Notes: generated from the letters alone by a model not told the origin. A stretch of DNA of 64,000 nt from Dama dama (GCF_033118175.1 NC_083692.1:11901501-11965500), one strand, 5' to 3'. Positions 35,940 to 47,045 are shown, counted from the stretch's first letter. Numbers and translations are program-made.

Positions 35940-36100
35940 AGAGTTGTGTATTTTTGCCATTTGCTGGGCATAGGATCTTTGTCAGGTTACTTAACCTCTT
36001 TGTACTTCGTCAGTAGAACGGGAACAGTCACGTCTTTCTCTCTCACAGGGTTTTTGTGAGTGACATCACTGTGTAAACCCTACAATGAAATGTAAACATA
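35940..36100 (+). mobile_element. MIR remnant
   Basis: GGTTACTTAACCTCTTTGTAC followed by CACAGGGTTTTTGTGAGTG, as in the MIR core and 3' half. Confidence 0.6.
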
Positions 36101-36844
36101 ATAATGAGGCCACCAGAAGAAGTAAGTTCTTCGTCAAACCTAGGCATTAGTGTTCTAAAACAAGTTCTCCGGGGGCAGAGGGGAACCCTGATCTGTAGAA
36201 TTTGCCAAGTTCAGTGATTTAAGAGCCCCCATTTGACTGGTTTCAAGCTATCAAACAGCATCACTGCAGACACAGTAGGGAGATGAACAACAGCGGCTCC
36301 CTGAGAGTCTCTGTGAGCTGGCCCAGCTCACCACTGGCCTTTGGGCAAGACTGTCTATACCCGTGCTCTTTGCCGTGCCTGACATAGAGTCAGAGTTTAC
36401 ACTGTTGTCCTTTTAAAGGTATTTAAGTTCACATAGTTCAAATCTTTATTGAATCCCTTCCGCACATTATTCCTAATTTTTTTTTTTAAAGCTGATTCTG
36501 GTTATATTTCAAATAATAAACAAAAGCCAGGCACATTATTGCATTATTGGTACTGAAATAATCCCTGGTAAACCCCTTTTACATACTTAGCTGTTTATAG
36601 TTTTCTCGCTGCTGCAATTCATAATCTTTTCAACCCCACAGGAGTGGTATTCTTAATTACATTGCACAAAAACGTACACAATTCTTTCACAAAAAAAAGA
36701 GGTAGCTTGAAAGAGAATATTGTGAAGCTCTTCTTGTGGAAAAGGACACTGGTCAGGCAGTGACGTCCCACAGTGTCCTTGTGGGGACATCTCTCTGCAG
36801 GTGGTGGCCCTTTGGGTTGCACAGACCCCTGCTTACACCTTTAT

Positions 36845-36970
36845 TAAGAGCATCTTATTCATCGTTGTCAAACTTGACTGTTGCATCTGTGTCTTTTATG
36901 GTTCATGCCTATTATCTTCAGCACCCAGTACAGTACCTTGCACTTACTTGGTTGCTCAGTTAGTGCTAAG
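36845..36970 (+). mobile_element. L2 3' end remnant
   Basis: CTTCAGCACCCAGTACAGTAC and CTTGGTTGCTCAGTTAGTGC correspond to the L2 3' terminal region. Confidence 0.5.
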
Positions 36971-37143
36971 CGGAGCTTGAACACACGGAAAGAATGTTTC
37001 CTTTGCATGTCTGTCTGTGTGGGAATGCTTAGAAGTAGCAAAATCTCCCAAGTATTTGCCCACTGATATAATGTGGAATTTGTCTTGTGTACAGTTTGGC
37101 TGTGGCCAGTGGACTTTCTCTTTTCTCCTTTTTTATTCCTCAG

Positions 37144-37308
37144 GCAGAAAGCTTAGAAGATAAGAATATGGCTAAAGTCCACCGTTGTCAGCTGGAGAAG
37201 CTGAAATCGCAGTATGACAGACTGACAGAGGAATTAACCCAGAATGAAAATGAGAACAAAAAACTGAAGCTAAAATACCAGTGTTTGAAGGATGAACTAG
37301 AAGAAAAG
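37144..37308 (+). CDS. CEP128: CEP128 internal exon (third), 55 codons, phase 0-0
   Basis: A 165-bp exon after a long pyrimidine tract ending TTATTCCTCAG, closing at AAG|GTAAAA. It encodes Ala-Glu-Ser-Leu-Glu-Asp-Lys-Asn through Asp-Glu-Leu-Glu-Glu-Lys, in phase with both neighbours. The central stretch RLTEELTQNENENKKLKLKY, with its Asn/Glu/Lys-rich run, matches my memory of CEP128. It continues the coiled coil, with the Asn-rich part a likely local weakening of the heptads. The open frame can be read upstream from 37087, but that part is Phe/Ser-rich polypyrimidine tract and clearly intron. Two cysteines (Arg-Cys-Gln-Leu and Tyr-Gln-Cys-Leu) are scattered and do not form a zinc motif. The exon is followed by the largest complete intron in the window (24.6 kb). 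Confidence 0.94.
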
Positions 37309-37559
37309 GTAAAAATATGGATGGATTCTAATTGAAAAGACTTATTTGCATTTCTTCTAGAACATAGTTTATGTGTTAATAAATGCTAATTTTCAGCTTT
37401 CATAGAAAAGTTGTGTCGGTGCCAGATACAGTCATAGAAATTTATTAGAATGCTGTGATTTTTATTCTTTCAACAACTAGTAACCTTCTAATACTTTTTA
37501 TTTTAAATTTCTAATGGATCTTAAAATAGGTATTTACAGGCAAGGTAGCAAAGAAAGGA

Positions 37560-37815
37560 GTTATGGTTTATTGAAGACCTACTCTATAGCAAGCATTTAT
37601 GCCAACAGATTGATTTATGTGTGCTCATTTAATTCACACAACTCTTTGAGTTAGATTTTATTGATCCCTTTAACCCATGAGGAAACCATGGTTCAAAATA
37701 AAACGTAATAGTTAAGTGGTCACTGTGCACTAGGCACTCTTCATGTTCATAGAGATTTTATGAAACTGATACTATTAGGCTCATTTTTTAAGTTACAGAG
37801 ACTGAAGCTTAAGAA
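37560..37815 (+). mobile_element. Two adjacent MIR remnants
   Basis: A first copy at about 37560-37690 (TGTGCTCATTTAATTCACAC, CCCATGAGGAAACC) is followed by a second at about 37715-37815 (GTGCACTAGGCACTCTTCAT, ACAGAGACTGAAGC). Two copies head to tail. Confidence 0.6.
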
Positions 37816-37901
37816 GGTTGGTAACCTTGGTACATTACCAGCAGACTTACTGCTTTCCTATCAGTAGCTCTGTAAAATTTGGGATGTATCTGCTGTATAT
37901 T

Positions 37902-38079
37902 GGGGCTTCCCAGGTGGTGCTAGTGGTAAAGAACACACCTGGCAATGCAGGAAATGTAAGACGCTCAGGTTCGATCCCTGGGTCGGGAAGATCCCCTGGA
38001 GGAGGGCACGGCAACCACCTCCAGTGTTCTTGCCTGGAGAACCCCATGGACAGAGGAGCCTGGCGGGCTACAGTCCATG
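37902..38079 (+). mobile_element. Bov-tA SINE, 5' part, split by BovB
   Basis: GGGGCTTCCCAGGTGGTGCT head, GGTTCGATCCCTGGGTCGGG, and the BovA body up to CTACAGTCCATG. The body resumes at 38244. Confidence 0.85.
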
Positions 38080-38243
38080 TTGCTGTTGTTCAGTCACTCA
38101 TTTGTGTCTGACTGTTTGTGACCCATGGACTGCAGCACGCCAGGCTTCCCTGCCCATCACCAACTCTTGGAGTTGCTCAAACTCATGTCCATTGAGTCGG
38201 TGATGCCATCCAACCCCCTCATCCTCTGTCACCCCCTTCTCCT
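38080..38243 (-). mobile_element. BovB 3' end inserted into a SINE, antisense
   Basis: TTGCTGTTGTTCAGTCACTC through CACCCCCTTCTCCT. It interrupts the SINE after CATG, which is repeated when the SINE resumes. Confidence 0.8.
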
Positions 38244-38298
38244 CATGCAGGGTTGCAGAGTCAGACACAACTGAAGCAACTTAGCACGCATGCACGCT
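38244..38298 (+). mobile_element. Bov-tA SINE, 3' part after BovB insertion
   Basis: CATGCAGGGTTGCAGAGTCAG, then ACTGAAGCAACTTAGCACG, the normal BovA tail, completing the copy that stopped at 38079. Confidence 0.8.
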
Positions 38299-38411
38299 AT
38301 GTATCAGGCATTGGGGAGAGTACTAGGGACTTTCAGCAAGTCACTACTTTTGTGGCAAAGCGTCAACTAAGAATAGAAGATAGAATATTTAAGTTTGTGT
38401 TCTGTGTCTTT

Positions 38412-38551
38412 CAGTTCAGTTCAGTCGCTTAGTCGTGTCCAACTCTTTGTGACCCCATGGGCTGCAGCACGCCAGGCCTCCCTGTCCTTCACCAACTCCC
38501 AGAGTTTACTCAAACTCATGCCCATTGAGTCAGTGATGCCATCCAACCATC
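38412..38551 (-). mobile_element. BovB 3' end, antisense, exact target-site duplication
   Basis: CAGTTCAGTTCAGTCGCTTA (terminal repeat end of BovB) to GATGCCATCCAACCATC. Flanked by exact 11-bp copies TCTGTGTCTTT (38401-38411 and 38552-38562). Confidence 0.92.
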
Positions 38552-38885
38552 TCTGTGTCTTTACCAACTTCTTAAAAGGATTTGCCTGCCAGTGTGATAG
38601 AAGTCAAATAGAGAAAAGACTCTTAGCATTTGGATAATAGGATAGGGCAGGATAGACTGGGCCAGATGAATCCTATTCTTGATAAGTGTTACTAACTAAC
38701 ATCTGTGATAAAGGAACTATCAAGGGGTAGGGTGTCATAAAATTCTGCGTAAACCTCTAGAAGAAACTTTCATGCTTTGCTCTTCTTTTCTTCTGTCATT
38801 TCTGTATATGTATTTTTACCTTTCTAGTAATTGTTAAAAGCAAGAAAATAAAATTTAAGTAAATTTGGTGTTTATGATTAAATGT

Positions 38886-39420
38886 GCTTCAGTTCAGTTC
38901 AGTTGCTCAGTCGTGTCGAACTCTTTGCAACCCCATGAACTGCAGCACGCCAGGCCTCCCTGTCCATCACCAACTCCCGGAGTTTACTCAAACTCATGTC
39001 CATTGAGTCGGTGATGCCATCCAACCATCTTATCCTCTGTCATCCTCTTCTCCTTCTGCCCTCAATCTTTTCAAGCATCAGGGTCTTTTCAAATGAGTCA
39101 GCTCTTGGCATCAGGTGGCCAAAGTATTGGAGTTTCAGCTGCAACATCAGTCCTTCCAGTGAACACCCAGCTTGTGCTTCATCCAGCCCAGCATTTCTCA
39201 TGATGTACTCTGCATATAAGTTAAGTAAGCAGGGTGACAATATACAGCCTTGACGTACTCCTTTTCCTATTTGGATGGTTCCATGTCCAGTTGTGTTGTT
39301 CCATGTCCAGTTCTAACTGTTGCTTCCTGACCTGCATACAGGTTTCTCAAGAGGCAGGTCAGGTGGTCTGGTATTCCCATCTCTTTCAGGATTTTCCACA
39401 GTTTATTGTGATCCACACAG
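38886..39420 (-). mobile_element. BovB LINE, antisense, with internal deletion
   Basis: 3' end from GCTTCAGTTCAGTTCAGTTG to about 39170 (TCCAGTGAACACCCAG), then a jump to more 5' BovB sequence (TGTGCTTCATCCAGCCC) ending near ATTGTGATCCACACAG. Compared with the copy at 4391-5665, about 500 bp is missing. A small GTTCCATGTCCAGTT duplication occurs at 39287-39313. Confidence 0.85.
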
Positions 39421-39776
39421 TAAGTTGCTAAATTTAGGCCTACAATCTTGACAGTTGTAATTTAGCTCTTATGTCATACTTTGTTTTCATTATGTCTAAT
39501 GTTCACAAATATTTAATGTATCTGTTTTCAGGGTGTAGTTGCTTAGGAGATAAGGCTTAATTTTCCAAGTTTTTCATAATTAAAATTTAGCCAGAAAGTT
39601 ATATTAACATGTTATATATTTAGTTATTTGCATTTAGGAAATAGTAGAGAAATTTTTGATACATTGAAAGTGTAAAGTTTACCTTATTCTGCTTAGAATA
39701 AATGTTTCTTCGCTATTATATTTGTGATGTTCCAGGTATATATGCATTATTGTGTATTCATATAAATGGAACATTT

Positions 39777-39901
39777 GAGACTTCCCTGGTGGTCCAGTGG
39801 TTAAGACTTTGTTCTTCCCCTGCAAGGGGCTTGCGTTTGATCCCTGGTTGAAGAATATGCCCTGTGGCACAGCCAAAATTAAATAAATAAGTAAATACAT
39901 A
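39777..39901 (+). mobile_element. CHR-type tRNA-derived SINE with target-site duplication
   Basis: GACTTCCCTGGTGGTCCAGT, TTGATCCCTGGTTGAAGA and an A/T-rich AAATAAATAAGTAAATAC tail. Flanked by GAACATTT at 39769-39776 and 39902-39909. Confidence 0.8.
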
Positions 39902-39924
39902 GAACATTTACCTTAAAACAGAGT

Positions 39925-40405
39925 TTTTGTCAACTACGAATTGTCACCTGCTGTGAGCCCTTCCCATCTACCTCTGTAAGAATTAAATCATGTGCTGCTC
40001 TGGCTGCGGACCTTCAGCACCTCCTGAAGGGACTTCAAGGTAGAGATCAGGGATGAGGCACTCTGTGCTCTGGGAAGACTGGCAGAACAGGTCTCCAGAG
40101 AGTTAGATATTTTCAGTAGCTGATTTTATGAACCCAATCCTTGCACCTGCTCATATCTAGAAAAGCCCTAAATCCTTTGATCTTGACATCAGCTCCTTGT
40201 GACTAGCAGAAAGCCTTTGCGAAGATAAATGTTTGCATGAACTCCGTGTTCACCACCAGAATCACATATATATTGACTTTGCCCCCTACCTCTTTGGAGC
40301 AGTTGCCCAGAGCTCTCTGAGGTGCTGTCTCCCAGGCTGCAGCCCTCATTTTGCCCCAGATAAAGCTTAACTCTTATGTTGTACTTTTTTTTTTTCAGTC
40401 AACAG
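39925..40405 (+). mobile_element. Solo LTR of an artiodactyl endogenous retrovirus
   Basis: No retroviral coding sequence remains. The block has LTR-like elements in order: an ATATATATTGACTT TATA-like box near 40265, CCAGATAAAGCTTAAC (polyadenylation-like signal) near 40357, a GTTGTACTTTTTTT stretch, and an end in CAGTCAACA. The wording is like that of ruminant ERV LTRs. The 5' edge and a target duplication could not be fixed. Confidence 0.5.
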
Positions 40406-40414
40406 TTTCTGGAG

Positions 40415-40985
40415 TTAGTGGTTGTACAGTAGATTCTCCCCCAGCCTCCCTTAGTGGTTTCCCTGTCCACAATTTCAGTTACCTGCCACAGTGGATTACT
40501 GAAATTACCAATTTTGGACCAATTGTGGTGCAGAAAGATTAATTGGAAAATTCTAGAAATTATTCGTAAGTTTTAAGTTGCACGTTGTTCTGAGTAACAT
40601 GGTGAAATCTTCCTCTGTTCCACTTTCTTCCACCTGGGATGCCCACCTATCTCAATCTGCTGCTAACATCCAACCAGCCACATCATCATGGCTTCATGGC
40701 CCAGAATCACCCAAAGCTGGTGAGATCCTCCTTCTGAGGTATTATCAGAAGGTCAGTAATAGCTTAACGCTATCTCATCATGTAGGCATTTTATCTTCAC
40801 AAGAAGAGTGGTAAATATGGTACAGTAAGATATTTTGATAGAAAGAAAGAGACCACCTTCATATAACTTTATTACAGTGTATCATTACAGTTGTCCTATT
40901 TCATTATTTGTTATTATTGATAATCTCTTACAGTGCTGGTTTATAAGTTAAACTTTATTATAGATATGTACGTGTAGAGCATCAT
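40415..40985 (+). mobile_element. Tigger-type DNA transposon fragment
   Basis: TACAGTAGATTCTCCCCCAG, CAATTTCAGTTACCTGCCAC, GGAAAATTCTAGAAATTATTC, then ATTTTATCTTCACAAGAAGAG and AGTTAAACTTTATTATAG correspond in order to both ends of a non-autonomous Tigger/pogo-group element with its middle lost. The expected 3' terminal inverted repeat is not visible. Confidence 0.6.
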
Positions 40986-41329
40986 CACTCTGCTGACAAA
41001 GCAGAGACATCATTAAAAGCAATATCCTATTCAATTGTTAAAACTATTGAATATATAGTCAAGTCCTGATAATGGGTGCTGATGCAAAGAAAAGATATCT
41101 AAAGTCTAAAATGGTAAATAATCTTAAGAATACATAGACACATACACACATACCTTATGGGCTTGCTTTTTTTAAATATATTTTGTTTACCTGATTGTTT
41201 ATCCTTTTGATTGACTTAGCTGTTTCTATTCATCTAATTTTTTTAGTATAATTAGCTGTGAATCAAAATTTCATTGACTCAAGTTATATCCAGATAGGGC
41301 CTTTCTCTTTCAGAGGTAGTGAGGTGTTC

Positions 41330-41550
41330 ACGGCTATGGACAGAACTTTCAGTTTAAATCATTTTGTAGCCTTGCGGCATTAGGCAAGTTGCTTAAAACT
41401 CAAAGTCTCAGTTATATCATCCTTGAAACTGGTATAATAACAAATTCTAATGGAGTTAAATGTGAAAATTTATTTAAAGTGCTTGGCAGAGTGTCTGATA
41501 CCTGATCAGCTATCAATTAGCAGCTGCCATTATTTTATTATTGTTATGTT
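41330..41550 (+). mobile_element. MIR remnant
   Basis: GGCATTAGGCAAGTTGCTTA, AAAGTGCTTGGCAGAGTGTC and CAGCTGCCATTATTTTATTA are in MIR order. Confidence 0.65.
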
Positions 41551-41943
41551 ACCAAGTGGATGCCAGTTAATGGTTTCGCCAAGTAACAAACCAGTCAGCA
41601 AGCATTGGTTACCTACCTAATAATATGTTAAGGGGTAAGGGCCAGGGAGCTGGGAATAAGGCTTACTGCACTGTGTTGATTGGACGTTTTGAGCCAGAAC
41701 TGTGTTGAGTCACTTGAGATGTCGGTCCACAAAGGAGGCGCTAACTTGAGAAGAGCTGGCATTTCTATCTTGTGGAACAAACAGGAGGCTGGGTTGGTAA
41801 TTATGTTTGCAATTTGAAGAGAGGAACGCAATCATGGTTGTTTTTCTATTCCCAAGTAGAGAGCTTTTCACATGGTAAGTAATTTGTAAGTAAATTGTGG
41901 ATGAAGAGATATGACTGTGTATACATACATGCTCATATGTTTG

Positions 41944-42177
41944 CGTGTGTGCTCAGTCGCTCAATCATGTCCTGCTCTTTTCAACCTGATGAACTGTAGC
42001 CTGCAAGGCCCCTCTGTCCATGCTTGGATTTCTTGGATTTCCCAGACAAGAATACTAGAGTGGGTTGCCATTTCCTCCTCCAGGGGATCTTCCCGACCCA
42101 GAAATTGAACCCGTGTCTCCTGTGGCTCCTGCATTGGCAGACGGATTCTTTACCACTGGCACCACCTGGGAAGCCCT
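41944..42177 (-). mobile_element. Bov-tA SINE, antisense
   Basis: GTGTGTGCTCAGTCGCTCAAT through GGCACCACCTGGGAAGCCC. It contains a small TTGGATTTC duplication near 42023-42040. Confidence 0.88.
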
Positions 42178-42238
42178 GCTTCTGTGTTTATGTGTAGATA
42201 AAAAATATGGTAACCTATGGCTATAGATGTTTGTTCAT

Positions 42239-42305
42239 TCTCTTCTCCTCTCTCTCTCTCCTCCCCCCTGCCTCTCTTCTCCACTCTTCCTTTCCCTTTC
42301 CTTCA
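42239..42305. repeat. Pyrimidine-rich (TC)n tract
   Basis: TCTCTCTCTCTC followed by CCTCCCCCCTGCC and TTCCTTTCCC. Low complexity. Confidence 0.7.
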
Positions 42306-42904
42306 ATGAGTGTCTATGTGTTGGCCAGTCTGGGGGAAATAAAAACAAGAAAACAGTACAAAAATATGTCCGCAGTGGAAAAAAGCCCATGACTTATATC
42401 CCAGAGATTCCTGCTATCCAGGCAGTGCAGTGAACTTGATAAATAGGGCCCAATTGAAGGACTTCTAATCCTAATGAAGGGATTTCCAATCAAAAGGGTC
42501 TCTCTAGAACCATTTCTGATCAGCTCATAGATTATGTAGGCTATCTGGGATGCTTAGCTAACTCTTATAATACTTGCTTTTCTTCATTGTTACACTTTAT
42601 CTTCGTTTTCTGTTAGTTCTTTGGGAGATGTGAGTGGCTACAGTGAAACAATTAGGAGACAAATTGTGAGACAATCTAAGGCAGTGGAGTTCACAGGAAT
42701 GTAAACATTGAATAGATTAGGGCTTGCAGAAATGTGTTTTTGTTCCTTCTCATGAAATCTGTTATTTAAATTGTTTGTGAAGTGACATGTAGCAACATAT
42801 TTAAAGCTATGGCTGTGTTGGCTAAAAACACTTAAGAAATAATTTTCTTATATAAAATGTGGATCTTTAAAAAAGATCATTATAATTCAGAATTGCAAGT
42901 GTAA

Positions 42905-43030
42905 TGATGATGCCATTTTTACGTAAGCTGGAAACTGAGGTTGAGAACATAGTATTGTGACTCGCCCAACATTGCACAGCTTGTGTTGGAAACAGGATAT
43001 GAGCACAGATTTCTTGTATTTTCCCCTTTA
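42905..43030 (+). mobile_element. MIR remnant
   Basis: GGAAACTGAGGTTGAGAACA, CGCCCAACATTGCACAGCTT and GGATATGAGCACAGATTT follow the MIR 3' half. Confidence 0.6.
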
Positions 43031-44017
43031 TTTACTGCCAGTAAAATGACTCACGTTTCTGTCTTTTCATTGATTTCTTTAGTGTTGAATTTAAATTTGT
43101 TGTTATTATAGTCAACAAAGATTACCCTATCCTTTCTTATTTGTTTCTGGTCTGCATAAATTTTGGATTAGAAGTCATCAATAATTTTTTTAGAAAAGTC
43201 TAATTAAAACCTGATATTTCCACATAAAAGATATCTGTGACTGGAAAAAATGAATCAGCATTGTTTAATTTTGTTTTGTTTCTAACTTGACCATCTGTTT
43301 AGGATTGTCCTTTTTCATGAGATGAAAAAATGTATATGATTGTCAGATAACTGTTCTATAAGATATTGACTCTGCTAAAATCACAGTTTTACATTTTTTA
43401 CCAAGAACTCTTTGATAGTAGCAAGCAGAATTCTCTGTTTTTTGTTTATTTGTTTGTCCCCCCGCCCCACAAGTACGAAAAAGAAGTAGAAGTTAGTGAG
43501 CTGTTGACTTGTAGCACTGATTTTAATGATTACACTTTAGACCATTTTTAGGCAAACTATGCTCTTTGGTGCTTCATGTTTTTTACATTGTGTGAATAGA
43601 ATAAAGCTATAACTTCTACATATTAATTTGGTGGAAAACTTTAAACCAGACACTTTAAATAAATACTAACTAGGATACTATGAGTAATTTCCTGTCAGGT
43701 TTCTCCCAATTAAAAACAAATAAGGAAAATAATAATAAAATGGTCAAATTGAAGGCAAAATTGTAAATTTATCATTTGTTATTTGTAAAGTGCTTTTAAC
43801 TGAATCCCTGATAGTCATTAAGCCCAGACTAGTCCTTACTTTTTCAGAGAACTGACAGAAACACCAGAGTGTTACCATGTATAAATCACTCAGCCAGATG
43901 TTAGGAAACACGTTGAGAATTCATCAATGGAGTGACCTCATCCAGGTGTGGTAGAGGGAGGGGCGTGACACAGAGATGTATGAAAGGACATTTGGTCTCT
44001 GCTTCCCAGACTGAAAT

Positions 44018-44205
44018 GGCTTCCCTGGTGGCTCAGATGGTAAAGAATCTGCTTGCAATGTGGGAGACCCTCATCCCTTGGTGAAGGGAATGGCAACCCA
44101 CTCCAGTATTCTTGCCTGGAGAAGTCCATGGACCAAGCAGCCTGGCGGGCTACAGTCCGTAGGGTCACAGGGTCGCACACGACTGAGCGACTCACACTTT
44201 CACCC
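44018..44205 (+). mobile_element. Bov-tA SINE with diverged target-site duplication
   Basis: TGGCTTCCCTGGTGGCTCAG head, body ending GAGCGACTCACACTTTCA. Flanks TTCCCAGACTGAAA and TTCCCCAGGCTGAAA. Confidence 0.88.
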
Positions 44206-44396
44206 TTCCCCAGGCTGAAACGAAGGTGTGGAGAAGAAGCCACTTCCAACCGCTTTCCCGTTGGCAGTGAACTCTCACCAACCATTTACAATCTAACCGG
44301 TTGGTTTTAAGTGAATTTAAGGAGTGACATCCAAGTTTGTGTCTTTATGACCTCTGATTTGGATTTGGATTTAAGGCATTTCGAGTCATTTTGAAG

Positions 44397-44603
44397 GGCT
44401 TCCCTGGTGGCTAAATGTGAAGAACCTGCCTGCCGATGCAGTAGGTATGAGACGTGGGCTCCATCCCTGGGTCTGGACGAGCCCCTGCAAGAGGAAATAG
44501 CACCCCACTCCGTAAGTCTTGCCTGGGGATTTCCCAGACAGAGGGGCCCGGCGGGCTACAGCCCATTGTCACAGAGTCGGACACGGCTGAGCGGCTAACA
44601 CTT
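44397..44603 (+). mobile_element. Bov-tA SINE, diverged
   Basis: GGGCTTCCCTGGTGGCTAAA head, GGGCTCCATCCCTGGGTC, body ending GAGCGGCTAACACTTTCCC. Confidence 0.85.
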
Positions 44604-44643
44604 TCCCTTTCTCTTTTCGAAGCATGTAATCTTTAACTTGCTG

Positions 44644-45106
44644 TCAGTTCAGTCGCTCAGTTGCATCTGACTCTTTGTGACCCCATGGACTGCAGCACAC
44701 CAGGCTTCCCTGTCCATCACCAACTCCTGGAGATTACTCAAACTCGTGTCCATTGAGTCGGTGATGCCATCCAACCATCTCATCCTCTGTTGTCCTCTTC
44801 TTCTCCCGCCTTCTATCTTTCTCAGCATCAGGGTCTTTTCAAATGAGTCAGTTCTTTGCATCAAGTGGCCAAAACAATGGAGCTTCAACTTCCGCATCAG
44901 TCCTTTCAGTGAATATTCAGAACTGATTTCCTTTAGGATGGACTGACTGGATCTCCTTGCAGTCCAAGGGATTCTTAAGAGTCTTCTCTTCACAGTCTGC
45001 CTTCACAGTTCAAAGGCATCAATTCTTCAGCACTCAACTTTCTTTATAGTCCAACTCTCACATCCATACATGACCACTGGAAAAGCCATAGCTCTGACTA
45101 TATAGG
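44644..45106 (-). mobile_element. BovB 3' end, antisense, exact 14-bp target-site duplication
   Basis: From TCAGTTCAGTCGCTCAGTTG to CATAGCTCTGACTATATAGG. Flanked by exact copies TCTTTAACTTGCTG (44630-44643 and 45107-45120). The minus strand has a long C-terminal BovB reading frame (44649-44993, RMRWLDGITDSMDTS readable), so this copy is comparatively young. Confidence 0.94.
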
Positions 45107-46227
45107 TCTTTAACTTGCTGACTGGTTGATGACTACAGGAGCTTGAGAAGAAAGAAGTCTTTGGAGCACTTTCCTCTAAAATCGTGTATTACTAGTTTGA
45201 TTTGATATCCAGAGTGTAGGAGTTAGGCTGAATGATGGTATGTAGTTGCTTGGGGTGTGTAAATTAGCCAGAGTAGACCACCTGAAGGTTTCTACTGCCT
45301 AAGTGTCAGCGCTCTGCCAGATGCTGAGCAGGCCTAGCTTGCCTTGTAGACCCTGAAAGATACATACGGTGAACGTCCAGGTTTGTTTACATGGACTTTC
45401 TTTTATCACCATTGAAAGCGCTTGTTGACTCAGTCCATTTTTTTTCATTTAATGTTGAAAAAGCAATATTTTTAAAATTTATGATAAGCCAATATATAGA
45501 AGGTGCTTATTGTATACATGAGTTATATTATTTGGAGATTTGTTTTTCCACTTTTTTTCCCCATAGCCTTTCATAGGAATAAATGTATACTTTAGCGTCC
45601 TGTAAGGAAAAGAAAAAGAGGAGAGAAACAAATTCTGTTGGTTTTCTAAAGACACTGTAAGTTTATAAACATTTCTCTGGAGATGAATGGTGCATTTTTT
45701 TCTTTTGAAAATTAAACAGTGTTCCTTCCAGATGCATAATTTAAAACTCTAGTTTGTTTCCTGTCCATGTTTTGTTTCAGAAATAGAAATGTGTCAAAAG
45801 TGGCTGATTTTAAATAACTAATGTTATTTGTGTTTTCAGCCATTGACTTAAGAGAAATACGTCATAATTACAAAATGGTCCTAAAACTTAATGAATGTGT
45901 AAAATACCCTTTAGAGGCATTTTTAACTGTGAATATTAATTTCTAGGAATGTATCCTAACATTTTTTTGATTGTGCTACCAATGCCTTTTGTATTGTTCA
46001 ATATTCTCCTAGAAAAAAATTACTAAAAACCCTGAGGCAAGAATAATTTCCTTAAATGGGGTTAGAAGTTTAAGTTTAATTTTCCATTTTTTTGACTTCT
46101 GTTTTATGGATAACTTTCCCAAGCCTGCCTAAGACCAGGTTATAGACTGGAAAGTCTTTCACACTCAAGTTTTAACATGCATCAAATCATCTATCAGGTA
46201 TTCTAATTATGCCATTACTTTTTTCAG

Positions 46228-46432
46228 TTATCCCAGGTGGTGCTAGTGGTAAGGAACCTGCTTGCCAATGCAGGAGACTTAAAAGACATGGGTTCGATCC
46301 CTGGGTTAGGAAGATCCCCTGGAGGAGGGCATGGCAGCCCACTCCAGTATTCTTGCCTGGAGAATGTCATAGACAGAGGAGTTTGGTGGGCTACTGTCTA
46401 TGAGGTCACAAAGAGTTGGAGAGTACTATAGC
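46228..46432 (+). mobile_element. Bov-tA-type SINE
   Basis: CCCAGGTGGTGCTAGTGGTA head, GGGTTCGATCCCTGGGTTAG, and BovA body to GAGTTGGAGAGTACTATAG. Confidence 0.88.
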
Positions 46433-47045
46433 TCTTACTCTTACATACTATTAGTCATAATTTCTTCCCTCCTTTGAAAGAAAGATTGTAAAGCATCTTC
46501 TTACAGAGAGGAGGGAAGTGTCTATCTAACTAAAAAAATGGTAGCATTTTGATTTTAATATTCTAGAAGGAATTAAAATGTTCCTTTGCTTTCTAAATTC
46601 ATATAAAGAACTATCTTACTCTCTCACAGGTAGACCTCATACTTAATGTACTGATGAGTACTTAACTCATCAGAAGATCTTACTGGGTCTATCCTCAAGA
46701 TTTATTCTGATTCACTTCTTACCACTGACGGGCCCTTTACTTTTGTGACATCAGCTTCCCTTGATCGTTGTAATAACCTGCTAGTGTTAAGGTGCTTGCC
46801 ATCAGTGATTTTTACTAGTTAATGTATTCCAAAAACAAGCTTACTGAAACACAAGAAGTTATTTAAGTTTAGAGATTCTAGTTTTTTCTTCTTTTTTTCA
46901 TTGTATAGTTGGGAACTGCTATGCTTGGCATATAGAAAATGCACTTAAAAAAAAGAAACATTAGTGGAATGACTGGAACATAAAAGGATATTTATATTTC
47001 AGAAATATTTATCGAATGACTGCTATGTAAGACATTCTTTTCTTT

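Larger units (their letters stand above)
31540..37143 (+). other. CEP128: CEP128 intron, 5,604 bp
   Basis: It opens GTACCT and closes TTATTCCTCAG. It contains no ruminant-specific SINE or LINE that I could see, only ancient material (L2, MIR and a GA-rich old repeat at about 33190-34420) plus an AT microsatellite near 32813. Stretches 31540-32190, 34430-34770, 35330-35930 and 36110-36840 show no recognisable feature beyond short homopolymer runs. Confidence 0.85.

Noticed and set aside
43366..43551. Possible additional CEP128 exon (contains KYEKEVEVSELL)
   Set aside because: The protein reads without a gap from 37308 to 61932. The frame lacks a proper acceptor/donor pair and coding continuity.
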